Shown: positions 1 to 6,598 of the stretch, piece after piece
Layout: the number at the start of each line of letters is the position of its first letter
Numbering within the stretch: position 1 is the first letter of the stretch
Assembly (NCBI GenBank): GCA_900768625.1
Contig: CAAGDO010000287.1
Span: 1-6,964, forward strand
DNA from: Bacteroidaceae bacterium
Lineage (GTDB): Bacteria > Bacteroidota > Bacteroidia > Bacteroidales > Bacteroidaceae
Reading direction: 5' to 3'
Length of the DNA: 6,964 nt
The notes under the pieces: generated by a model
Told to the model about the DNA's origin: nothing
The model's input: only the letters and a program-made list of their open reading frames with translations
Databases searched by the model: none
Translations under genes and position numbers: made by a program

Positions 1-85
1 AGCTCGCTACACTTCTTCTTCAATGCCCAAAAACGCCTCAAAAATAAAGGCAAATCTTGAATTTCATAAAAGTTCAGACAACTTC
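1..85. repeat. Right-end copy of the intergenic repeat, cut by the window edge
   Basis: This stretch matches 364-448 at 82 of 85 positions without gaps; the three differences are two T/C changes near the start and one A/G change near the end. It finishes in aaaagttcagacaacttc (68-85), the same terminal sequence that ends the complete element at 448 apart from one base. By position it is the right part of a second element whose left part lies before the window. The short open frame beginning at 23 is repeated in frame in the other copy and is best explained by the repeat, not by a gene. Seen directly; identity as a mobile element is inferred. Confidence 0.85.
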
Positions 86-224
86 TTTTTTAGGGGACTG
101 CAGCGGGCTTGCCCGGGGAGAAAAGTCTTGCTGCATTTCACATGGGCAAAGTTACGCCTTTTGGAGCAATTCCTTTTTGTGAAAAACGGACGCTTATTTG
201 TAAAAAACAAACGATTGGCATTTT
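86..224. other. Non-coding spacer between repeat copies
   Basis: No gene or consensus promoter is visible here. The only structure is a modest nested inverted repeat: tgcagc (99-104) with gctgca (130-135), enclosing cgggc/gcccg (104-115). It lacks a T tract and so does not look like an intrinsic terminator. The rest is AT-rich and carries no TAnnTTTG box on the plus strand. Confidence 0.5.
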
Positions 225-255
225 GAAGTCGTCTAAACTTTCTGACGAAGATTTG
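225..255. repeat. Extra copy of the element's left end, in tandem
   Basis: These 31 bases repeat directly next to 256-287 and differ from it only by one missing T in the aactttt run. They correspond to the left terminal inverted repeat plus the following aagatttg. Because only the terminus is duplicated, this looks like an old element interrupted by, or recombined with, the complete copy beginning at 256. The duplication is seen directly; its history is inferred. Confidence 0.8.
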
Positions 256-448
256 GAAGTCGTCTAAACTTTTCTGACGAAGATTTGAATTGGAGTTTGA
301 GCTCTTCTAAATTCAATCTTCACCTTTCTTTTTGGCCGTTTTTTGCCCTTTCATCGGTCGTGTAGCTCGCTACACTCCCTCTTCAATGCCCAAAAACGCC
401 TCAAAAATAAAGGCAAATCTTGAATTTCATAAAAGTTCAGACGACTTC
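256..448. mobile_element. Putative 193-bp MITE-like element with terminal inverted repeats
   Basis: The left end gaagtcgtctaaactttt (256-273) is the reverse complement of the right end aaaagttcagacgacttc (431-448) at 17 of 18 positions. Homology resumes inside each end: aagatttg (280-287) pairs with caaatctt (414-421), after spacers of 6 and 9 bases. The interior has a tight palindrome, gtgtagc/gctacac (360-375), and an imperfect inverted repeat, aagatttgaatt (280-291) with aattcaatctt (310-320). There is no transposase and no credible open frame. I see no obvious target-site duplication (flanks ...aagatttg and atggcc...), so mobility is not shown. It may instead be a non-mobile palindromic intergenic repeat. 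The related partial copies at 1-85, 225-255 and 6813-6866 show that it is a family. Confidence 0.6.
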
Positions 449-479
449 ATGGCCACAGCCCGACATGAAAGGGGCGGCA

Positions 480-511
480 TTTGGCAAATGCTGCGGATTT
501 TAGTAACTTTG
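480..511 (+). promoter_or_regulatory. Bacteroidota-type promoter for mutS
   Basis: A TTTG -33 box (480-483) and a TAACTTTG -7 box (504-511) are separated by exactly 20 bases. This matches the known Bacteroidota primary sigma factor pattern, TTTG-N19-21-TAnnTTTG, at every specified base. Transcription would be expected to start a few bases after 511, giving a leader of roughly 110-115 nt before mutS. The boxes are seen; use of the promoter is inferred. It lies outside the upstream repeat element, with 31 bases between them. Confidence 0.75.
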
Positions 512-566
512 CCGTTCGCAAATAAGCTAATCCTCCAACACCAATCCATTTTCCTCAAGAGTGGCT

Positions 567-631
567 CTGCGTTGACGTGTCTGGATACCATATATATAAT
601 ATGGTGTAGATCAAAATAAGGAACAACGCAG
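567..631 (+). promoter_or_regulatory. Nested inverted repeats in the mutS leader over the GTG start
   Basis: ctgcgttg (567-574) is a perfect reverse complement of caacgcag (624-631). The second arm covers the whole gap between the AAGGAA Shine-Dalgarno-like sequence (618-623) and the GTG, and includes the first G of the GTG. Inside this outer stem lies a second hairpin, accatat/atatggt (587-593 and 599-605) with a 5-base loop. In RNA the two stems could nest and limit access to the GTG start. No riboswitch class is recognised. The inverted repeats are seen directly; a regulatory role is inference. Confidence 0.45.
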
Positions 632-3294
632 TGTCCCTTGAGGCCTATAACATTCCATCCGCCATGGCAAAAGAAAGAGAAGCCCTCACCCCGATGATGA
701 AGCAGTTCTATGACCTGAAGGCCAAGAACCCTGATGCCGTTCTGCTTTTTCGTTGCGGTGACTTCTATGAGACCTATGCCGACGATGCCGTGACGGCATC
801 GCAAGTGCTGGGTATTACCCTCACTCGTCGAAACAACGGCCGTAATGGCACGACGGGCAACGAAACGGCTATGGCCGGTTTTCCCCATCACGCTCTTGAC
901 ACTTATCTGCCGCGCCTTATCCGTGCCGGCTTCCGCGTGGCCATCTGCGACCAGCTTGAGGATCCGAAGCTCACCAAGAAATTGGTGAAGCGCGGTATCA
1001 CTGAATTGGTCACACCCGGTGTGGCCATGACCGACAATGTGCTTTCCGCCCGCGAAAACAACTTCCTTGCCGCTGTCCATTTCGGTCAGGCAACCGTGGG
1101 TGTGTCGTTCCTTGATATTTCCACGGGTGAATTTCTTGTGGCGCAAGGCACGCCGGAATATATCGACAAACTCCTTTCGGGCTTTGCCCCCAAGGAGGTG
1201 CTTGTCCGCCACGACTTGAAGAGCCGCTTCGAGGGACTTTACGGCAGCAAGTATTTTGTGTTTGAACTTGACGATTGGGCCTTTACTCCCCAGACGGCCA
1301 ACGAAAAACTGACGCGCCATTTCCAGGTGCGCAACCTGAAAGGTTTCGGCGTGGAACATCTCAATGATGGCGTCGTGGCCGCTGGAGCGATTTTTTGTTA
1401 TCTGGAGCTCACTGAACACCGACAGACGGGCCATATCACAGCGCTTCGCCGTATTGAGGAGGATCAGTATGTGCGCCTTGACCGTTTCACCACGCGCAAC
1501 CTCGAGATTGTCAGTCCGATGAATCCCGACGGCACCTCCCTTCTTCAGGTGGTCGACCGCACCCTGACCCCGATGGGGGCACGTATGCTCCATCGTTGGC
1601 TGGTGTTTCCGCTCCGCAACGTGAAGGACATTGAGCGCAGACTCGACGGCGTGGAGCTTTTCTTCAAGCAACCTGACTTCCGCGAACTCTGCGAGCAGGA
1701 ATTGCCCAAGATTGGCGATATGGAGCGCATCGTTTCGCGTGTGGCCACTTCGCGCGTCAATCCCCGCGAACTGCAGCAGTTGCGTGTCTCGCTTGAGAGC
1801 ATCACGGCGCTGAAGTATGCCTGTGCCCATGCCGACTGCGAGGCCATCAAGCTTGTCAGCGAACAGCTCGACGCGCTCAAGCCGCTCCATGACCTCATCC
1901 GTGATTCGCTCACCCCGGATCCCCCTGTGCAGGTCAACAAGGGTGGGGTGATTGCCAACGGCGTGAATGCAGAACTCGACGAACTGCGCCATATCTCCAC
2001 TTCCAGCAAGGATTATCTGCTTCGCATCCAGATGCGCGAAAGCGAAAAGACGGGTATCCCGTCGCTTAAGATTGGTTTCAACAATGTGTTTGGCTATTAC
2101 ATAGAGGTGCGCAACACCTTCAAGGAGCGGGTTCCGCAGGAATGGATACGTAAGCAGACGTTGGCTCAGGCCGAACGCTACATCACGCAGGAACTGAAGG
2201 AATATGAGGACAAGATTCTCGGAGCTGAAGATCGCATCTTGGCGCTCGAAACGCGTCTCTACACGTCCTTGGTCGAGGAAGTGAACCGCTACGTCACGCA
2301 GCTTCAGCTTGATGCTTCGGCCATTTCTCAGCTCGACTGCCTGCAAAGTCTGGCCCATTTGGCGCGTGAACGCCGCTATGTGCGTCCCGTGGTTGATGAA
2401 AGCCTTACGCTTGACATCAAGGGGGGGCGTCACCCCGTGATCGAGACGCTTATGCCAGTGGGTGAGGAATATGTGGCCAACGACGTGGAACTCGACACGC
2501 GCCAGCAACAGATCATCATCGTGACGGGTCCGAATATGGCGGGTAAGAGTGCGTTGCTTCGACAGACGGCGCTTATCACGCTCCTTGCTCAGGTTGGTTC
2601 GTTCGTGCCGGCCGATTCAGCCCATGTGGGTGTGGTTGACAAGATTTTCACCCGTGTCGGAGCAAGTGACAATATTTCTGTGGGCGAGAGCACCTTTATG
2701 GTGGAAATGAGCGAGGCTGCGAACATCATGAACAACCTCTCCGAGCGTTCTCTCGTCCTGTTCGACGAATTGGGCCGTGGCACGTCGACTTACGACGGTA
2801 TTTCCATCGCCTGGGCCATCGTGGAGTATATCCACGAGAATCCCCGTGCGCATGCCCGCACCCTTTTTGCCACCCACTATCATGAGTTGAACGAGATGGA
2901 ATCCAAGTTCCAGCGCATCAAGAACTGGAACGTGTCGGTGCGTGAGGTTGACGGCCGCGTGGTATTCCTTCGCAAACTGAAGCGTGGAGGTTCGGAGCAT
3001 TCCTTTGGTATCCACGTGGCGCGTCTGGCCGGTATGCCGCAGAGCATCGTGAAGCGTGCCGAACAGATTCTTGTGGAACTGGAACGTGTTGGGGCCGAAA
3101 CGGGGCGCGATGTGCCCCGCGCGAGCAGCAACACCCGTACCGACGAAGGTATGCAGCTGAGTTTCTTCCAGCTCGATGACCCCGTCCTGAGCCAGATACG
3201 CGACGAAATTCTCCATCTTGACGTGAATACGTTGACGCCTCTTGAAGCCCTCAACAAACTCAACGATATCAAGAAAATCCTGAAAGGCAAATAA
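631..3294 (+). CDS. mutS: DNA mismatch repair protein MutS
   Basis: MutS binds base mismatches and small loops in new DNA and, as an ATP-dependent clamp, recruits MutL. Numbering is from the GTG (887 residues, normal for Bacteroidales MutS). The N-terminal domain (about 20-131) has the mismatch-wedging Phe-x-Glu motif GDFYE (F45, E47). The connector domain follows (about 138-265), then the core/lever domain with the clamp insertion around 451-540 (GYYIEV near 488-493). The ATPase has Walker A GPNMAGKS (633-640, K639), the STFMVEM signature (687-693), Walker B LFDE (710-713) and ATHYHEL (747-753). QLSFF (842-846) fits a sliding-clamp binding motif. All key residues are intact. Start choice: GTG 631 has AAGGAA seven bases upstream; ATG 664 (876 residues, beginning MAKEREALTPMMKQF) matches the usual family N-terminus better but has no ribosome site. 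The gene stands alone between its own promoter and terminator. Confidence 0.97.
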   Translation: MSLEAYNIPSAMAKEREALTPMMKQFYDLKAKNPDAVLLFRCGDFYETYADDAVTASQVLGITLTRRNNGRNGTTGNETAMAGFPHHALDTYLPRLIRAGFRVAICDQLEDPKLTKKLVKRGITELVTPGVAMTDNVLSARENNFLAAVHFGQATVGVSFLDISTGEFLVAQGTPEYIDKLLSGFAPKEVLVRHDLKSRFEGLYGSKYFVFELDDWAFTPQTANEKLTRHFQVRNLKGFGVEHLNDGVVAAGAIFCYLELTEHRQTGHITALRRIEEDQYVRLDRFTTRNLEIVSPMNPDGTSLLQVVDRTLTPMGARMLHRWLVFPLRNVKDIERRLDGVELFFKQPDFRELCEQELPKIGDMERIVSRVATSRVNPRELQQLRVSLESITALKYACAHADCEAIKLVSEQLDALKPLHDLIRDSLTPDPPVQVNKGGVIANGVNAELDELRHISTSSKDYLLRIQMRESEKTGIPSLKIGFNNVFGYYIEVRNTFKERVPQEWIRKQTLAQAERYITQELKEYEDKILGAEDRILALETRLYTSLVEEVNRYVTQLQLDASAISQLDCLQSLAHLARERRYVRPVVDESLTLDIKGGRHPVIETLMPVGEEYVANDVELDTRQQQIIIVTGPNMAGKSALLRQTALITLLAQVGSFVPADSAHVGVVDKIFTRVGASDNISVGESTFMVEMSEAANIMNNLSERSLVLFDELGRGTSTYDGISIAWAIVEYIHENPRAHARTLFATHYHELNEMESKFQRIKNWNVSVREVDGRVVFLRKLKRGGSEHSFGIHVARLAGMPQSIVKRAEQILVELERVGAETGRDVPRASSNTRTDEGMQLSFFQLDDPVLSQIRDEILHLDVNTLTPLEALNKLNDIKKILKGK

Positions 3295-3296
3295 CC

Positions 3297-3315
3297 CTCT
3301 GTCATTCGAACAGAG
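3297..3315 (+). other. Small hairpin just after the mutS stop
   Basis: ctctgt (3297-3302) and acagag (3310-3315) form a 6-bp stem with a 7-base loop, beginning two bases after the stop codon. No T tract follows, so it is not a terminator itself. It may only protect the 3' end of the message or be chance. Confidence 0.3.
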
Positions 3316-3354
3316 AAAACGCATGGTCGCCATGTAATGGATTTATTGGGTAAT

Positions 3355-3413
3355 GCTCAAAAAACAAATTCCGCAATCCAAGCTGCAGAAGTTGTTTTTT
3401 GAGCTTTTTCTTT
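3355..3413 (+). terminator. Intrinsic terminator of mutS
   Basis: gctcaaaaaacaa (3355-3367) and ttgttttttgagc (3392-3404) are a perfect 13-bp inverted repeat. The stem can extend inward past a mismatch through ttc/gaa. It is followed at once by tttttcttt (3405-3413). The stem is A/T-rich except for its GC base-pair clamp at the foot, as is common in low-GC intergenic DNA. It begins 60 bases after the mutS stop. No T tract lies on the opposite side, so it should act only on plus-strand transcripts. Confidence 0.8.
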
Positions 3414-3562
3414 GCCGTAAAAAACGGAAACGGTGTGCTTCCCCATCTGACTTCGTCCATGCGCCACCCAAAGAAACCCCTTGTTTTGACGTAACTCATT
3501 GATTCTTATTGCTGTCGGGTAAAAAAAACTCCAAAAGGAGTGATCGTCCCAAATTTAATGTT
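3414..3562. other. Intergenic stretch without a supported gene
   Basis: This AT-rich stretch between the mutS terminator and the next promoter-like box shows no coding region I can support. An open frame in the plus direction begins with TTG at 3509 and ends at 3748, but it runs straight through the -7 box at 3563-3570, has no ribosome site and no recognisable protein pattern. Minus-strand frames here read through the mutS terminator stem. Confidence 0.5.
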
Positions 3563-3570
3563 TACCTTTG
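3563..3570 (+). promoter_or_regulatory. Probable -7 box for the secreted-protein gene
   Basis: TACCTTTG matches the Bacteroidota -7 consensus TAnnTTTG exactly and sits in an AT-rich run (aaatttaatgt just before it). No good TTTG -33 box lies 19-21 bases upstream, so the promoter is only half supported. If used, it gives a leader of about 235 nt before the ATG at 3812, with no terminator-like structure between. I found no better box closer to the gene: the TTTG at 3773-3776 has no partner TAnnTTTG at the right distance. Confidence 0.45.
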
Positions 3571-3811
3571 CCATGAACTCAACGACTTGTTTTTTCGAAC
3601 TTTATTCGACTCTGCTAATTTAAGGAAACATTTAAAGGTTGCGCCCGACACGTATCAGGGAAGAATTTATGATGTGATGAATACTTTCGGAAAAGGCATT
3701 CGTATGCTTTGTTTCATGTGCCATAGCACACGCAAAAATGTACTATAACCAGTACGTTCTGTTCATATCCAGTTTGCAGACTTTATAACAACTTATCCAA
3801 AATTGTTCAAG

Positions 3812-3892
3812 ATGAAAAATCCATGTTTTTTCTGTCGTGTGATCACGGCCGCCTTGCTGTGCATTTGCTTTCACTCGCAATTTTTGTATGCA
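3812..3892 (+). other. Signal peptide coding segment
   Basis: Residues 1-27 of the secreted protein: a short basic start, a hydrophobic run and a small residue at -1 (A27). C17 in the core is not in an acceptable lipobox, because leucine precedes it, so a lipoprotein reading is not supported. Cleavage at 27/28 is a judgement from the pattern alone. Confidence 0.75.
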
Positions 3893-6499
3893 CAAAGGCT
3901 GAGTGTCCGTCTCGATGCCCCTCAAGGCGTTGACGCAGAAAACCTGCGTTCGGACATAGGCACCCTTGAAATCACGTTTTCCAACAATCCGGCATTTCAG
4001 GACCTCAGCAACTACGCCAATGAATGTCTCCCTCTGGGCAGTAATTACACTCAGGGAGATGCCAATCAGTATAGATACAATAGTTACCAATTCAGGTTTA
4101 ACTCTGGTGACGACAATCGTTCTGCATGGTGGGAGATTCCAACGATCAATATGCGTTCTTTATGTAGAGCCATTAATTGCAAATCAGGAGATTATGCCTA
4201 CTACCGCATTTACAACATACACTTGAACCGCATCATTACGGGAAAAATTCTCCTGTCGGATGATGAAAACATGACCATCTCCCGCAATGACTTGGCTTCA
4301 GCCCGTCGGGTCATTTTCCAACCGGTGATTGATCGCAATGGCGCTCCTGTGTCTGCCAAGCTCGCCCCTGATCTCCGTGTGGGTGCCTGCTATGGAATCC
4401 ATATGAATGTGATAAACATGGAACGTGACTTCAATGCTCCTTGGGCGCTCTACGCTTTGCCAGGTGATATCTTGCGCTATCTTGTGATTCCAGACAGCAA
4501 GGAACTCGCGCTGCATGCCGACTCCATCACTGTGGCCGACACTCCCGACCAGACCATTACCACCGACTACCGTCAGGCTGTGGAATGTCGTTTCTACATC
4601 ACTGACAGCAAGGGGGAGCAATGCCCCATAGATGGCACATTGGGGTCTGTGTACTACAAAGAGCAGAATTGGAAAAAACCAACGAAATCGCCATACTTTG
4701 GTTACGGGTTTTATAACGTCGGTCACGATTTGACCCTTACCGCTCCTGACGGGACTTGTGCCGCTTATGTACTGCCGGGCACGCAGTCGTTTCAGATATG
4801 CAAGCCCGTTGTGAAAACTTCGGACCCCGACTTTCTCATACCATACAACGCTGATGGCTTCTACGTTATAAAAGAGCTGACCGTGCCCGAGAGCACTGAG
4901 CCTGTCAGTTTGTCGCTTGGTCGCAGCAAACCTCTCAAGGTGACAATTGCTCTGGCCGATGCCGCCCCGTTCGCTGACTATATTTTCTTCTCAGTTCGCA
5001 ATGCCGTGAACCGCCCTTACGCATGGCGTGACAATACGAGCATGAATGTGCCGGTGAATGTGATCAGCCGTGAAATCAAAGGCAATGACCTCATCATGAC
5101 CATGATGGTTGAAGGAAGTACCTTCCCGCGTATTGAGATTGGGGCTTCTGATTACGAGAAAGATACGTTTGCCCCGACAGTGGTAAGCAGGGCTTTCATC
5201 TATGAAAGCCCGTCCGACCAGCGGACGGAGTTCCACTTGACACAAGAAGACTTCTCCAACGGTTCCAAAGGCGTTTCCTTTGGTGAGTTGCATCCCGTGA
5301 AATTCATCATCCCCTGCCATTTGCTGCAAGGCGGCTATCGCGTGCTACTTGGTGGAAAATATGGCGAGGACCAGACCGACGAGTACTACGATGTCTCCAC
5401 CTCCGTCACGCACCGCAATGATTGCGCCAAAAGTTTCGGAACGGGAGAGGATCCTGTGCCCTACGACACCTTGACCCTCATACTTCCGGAAGGCCAGTAC
5501 ATTTGGCGTATGCATCGTCTCAATGAAAACGAAGATTCAGAGGAATCTATTCCCTTTCATAGCTTCACCCTTGCAGCCACTGACGACCTCGTGCAACCCC
5601 TCCCGGAAAAGGCCTATATGCTGCTTCGTATAAAAGACATCGGTATTGAACGTGTCTATACGTATTGCAACAATCTCCCCACGGCATTCCCGTATTACAG
5701 GTGTGATCTGTCGAAGAGCAGTGTTGTCTTTGCCGATGAAACCATTCCCTTGCACAACGGCTATAATGAATATTCCGTTGACTATCGGCAGGTGAAAATC
5801 GAAAAAGAGGCAGGAACGTCCATAGGTTATACGCTGAAATCTCCATTATTCATTGGTGCCGATGATGAGAATCCCTTCCATACCAGTGCCCAATATTATG
5901 GTGGTAGCAGCAATGACTATATCACCCTCCAAAGCCAAAAGACGACAACTGCAGACAGCGCAATCCTCGTGTCGAAAAACTCCCAGGCTGATTTGGTGTT
6001 GCGGTATACAGGCAAGACCAACCATATTGTGCGCATCAATCCATCAAGTGCCGACACTGTGGTCACTGCTTATTGTCAAAAGCCAGTGCGTGTCACCTTC
6101 TCTTACGAACAGGGTGGAAATTGGTCTGAAAGCTTGCGCCAGTTTGATATGTTCCTAGGCAAGGAACGTACACGGGTGATGCCCTATAATTACAGTCAGT
6201 TTGAGCGTCGTTCATTCACAGACCTTGTTCCTGGTGTCTATACCGTTTCGGCTGTTTTTCTCGTTGATGACGTCGAGCATCATGTCGCTGCCGACTTCAT
6301 CGTTGAGGCAGACAAACCCATGACCGTGGAACTCAAGGATTTTGCCCCTGCGTCCATCGCTTCTCCACGCGACACCAACGTGAGCGGAAAAGTCAAAGCC
6401 CGCTACACGATTGACGGCCGACAAATCGTTGCACCACAGCGTGGCATCAACATCCTGCGTATGGAGGATGGCAGCTTGCGCAAGGTGATGGTCAAATAG
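3812..6499 (+). CDS. Large secreted multi-module protein with type IX-like C-terminal signal; function unknown
   Basis: The 895-residue product starts with a signal peptide: K2 and R9, a hydrophobic core at about 10-20 (VITAALLCICF) and a likely signal peptidase I cut after A27 (LYA|Q). The last 32 residues (864-895), with Y-x-x-D-G-R, then RGINILRM (877-884) and a basic end KVMVK, resemble the short sorting domain of type IX cargo in Prevotella, so outer-membrane secretion or surface attachment is inferred. Between them I recognise no enzyme motif. The body looks beta-rich and modular, with a strand-turn-strand pattern recurring near residues 240, 357, 462, 585, 741 and 829. It has about 13 cysteines after the signal peptide, unusual for such proteins. 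ATG 3812 is chosen over an in-frame TTG at 3803, because it gives a normal signal peptide. No Shine-Dalgarno is seen, which is common in this phylum. An adhesin or surface structural role is possible but not shown. Confidence 0.9.
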   Translation: MKNPCFFCRVITAALLCICFHSQFLYAQRLSVRLDAPQGVDAENLRSDIGTLEITFSNNPAFQDLSNYANECLPLGSNYTQGDANQYRYNSYQFRFNSGDDNRSAWWEIPTINMRSLCRAINCKSGDYAYYRIYNIHLNRIITGKILLSDDENMTISRNDLASARRVIFQPVIDRNGAPVSAKLAPDLRVGACYGIHMNVINMERDFNAPWALYALPGDILRYLVIPDSKELALHADSITVADTPDQTITTDYRQAVECRFYITDSKGEQCPIDGTLGSVYYKEQNWKKPTKSPYFGYGFYNVGHDLTLTAPDGTCAAYVLPGTQSFQICKPVVKTSDPDFLIPYNADGFYVIKELTVPESTEPVSLSLGRSKPLKVTIALADAAPFADYIFFSVRNAVNRPYAWRDNTSMNVPVNVISREIKGNDLIMTMMVEGSTFPRIEIGASDYEKDTFAPTVVSRAFIYESPSDQRTEFHLTQEDFSNGSKGVSFGELHPVKFIIPCHLLQGGYRVLLGGKYGEDQTDEYYDVSTSVTHRNDCAKSFGTGEDPVPYDTLTLILPEGQYIWRMHRLNENEDSEESIPFHSFTLAATDDLVQPLPEKAYMLLRIKDIGIERVYTYCNNLPTAFPYYRCDLSKSSVVFADETIPLHNGYNEYSVDYRQVKIEKEAGTSIGYTLKSPLFIGADDENPFHTSAQYYGGSSNDYITLQSQKTTTADSAILVSKNSQADLVLRYTGKTNHIVRINPSSADTVVTAYCQKPVRVTFSYEQGGNWSESLRQFDMFLGKERTRVMPYNYSQFERRSFTDLVPGVYTVSAVFLVDDVEHHVAADFIVEADKPMTVELKDFAPASIASPRDTNVSGKVKARYTIDGRQIVAPQRGINILRMEDGSLRKVMVK
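6401..6496 (+). other. Type IX secretion-like C-terminal sorting domain
   Basis: Residues 864-895 have the layout of the short sorting tails of Prevotella exported proteins: an aromatic-x-x-(D/N)-G-(R/Q) strand (Y865, D868-G869-R870), a proline-containing turn (A874-P875), a G-I-N-I strand (878-881) and a lysine-rich beta end (K891-K895). In this family the tail directs passage through the type IX machinery and is then usually removed. No type IX component is encoded in the window. Confidence 0.65.
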
Positions 6500-6533
6500 T
6501 CAGGTGTGTCTAACACCTGAGACTGATTCTCAG
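6500..6533 (+). other. Two overlapping, mutually exclusive small hairpins after the stop
   Basis: tcaggtgt (6500-6507) pairs perfectly with acacctga (6513-6520) around a 5-base loop, starting at the base after the stop codon. ctgag (6517-6521) pairs with ctcag (6529-6533). The two share 6517-6520, so only one can form at a time. Neither has a T tract. A role in mRNA 3'-end stability is possible; chance cannot be excluded for the second one. Confidence 0.4.
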
Positions 6534-6542
6534 AACACGAAT

Positions 6543-6598
6543 ATCCGGTAAATCCGTAGCTGAACAAATAGCTGCGGATTTACCGGATTTTTATTTTT
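6543..6598 (+). terminator. Strong intrinsic terminator of the secreted-protein gene
   Basis: atccggtaaatccg (6543-6556) and cggatttaccggat (6575-6588) are a perfect 14-bp inverted repeat. It continues inward through a G-U pair and agct/agct to a 19-bp stem with an 8-base loop (6562-6569). It is followed directly by tttttattttt from 6588 on. It starts 43 bases after the stop codon. This is the clearest RNA structure in the window. Confidence 0.93.

Noticed and set aside
23..226. Small plus-strand frame beginning MPKNASKIKANLEFHKSSD, and its partner at 332-619
   Set aside because: The shared peptide is simply the translation of the 85-bp repeat; after the repeat the two diverge completely. 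The second one overlaps the mutS promoter and leader. No ribosome site.
225..287. CRISPR-like array
   Set aside because: The two 31-32 bp units abut with no spacer, there are only two of them, and the unit recurs as the end of a larger inverted-repeat element.
427..2508. A 693-codon open frame on the minus strand opposite mutS
   Set aside because: It lies antisense to a fully intact mutS, has a histidine-rich composition typical of reverse-strand shadows of such genes, shows no recognisable domain, and runs into the repeat at 448. Codon bias in mutS explains it.
2617..3333. A 238-codon minus-strand frame over the end of mutS
   Set aside because: Same reason: it mirrors conserved MutS ATPase codons and has no independent pattern or promoter.
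3509..3748. 79-codon plus-strand frame between the two genes
   Set aside because: It starts with TTG, has no ribosome site, spans the likely -7 box at 3563-3570 and has no family pattern. A tiny real peptide from ATG 3677 cannot be fully excluded.
3812..3870. Lipoprotein signal in the secreted protein (C17 or C19)
   Set aside because: The residues before these cysteines do not fit a lipobox, since a leucine or isoleucine stands at -1 where a small residue is required. An ordinary signal peptide with cleavage after A27 fits better.
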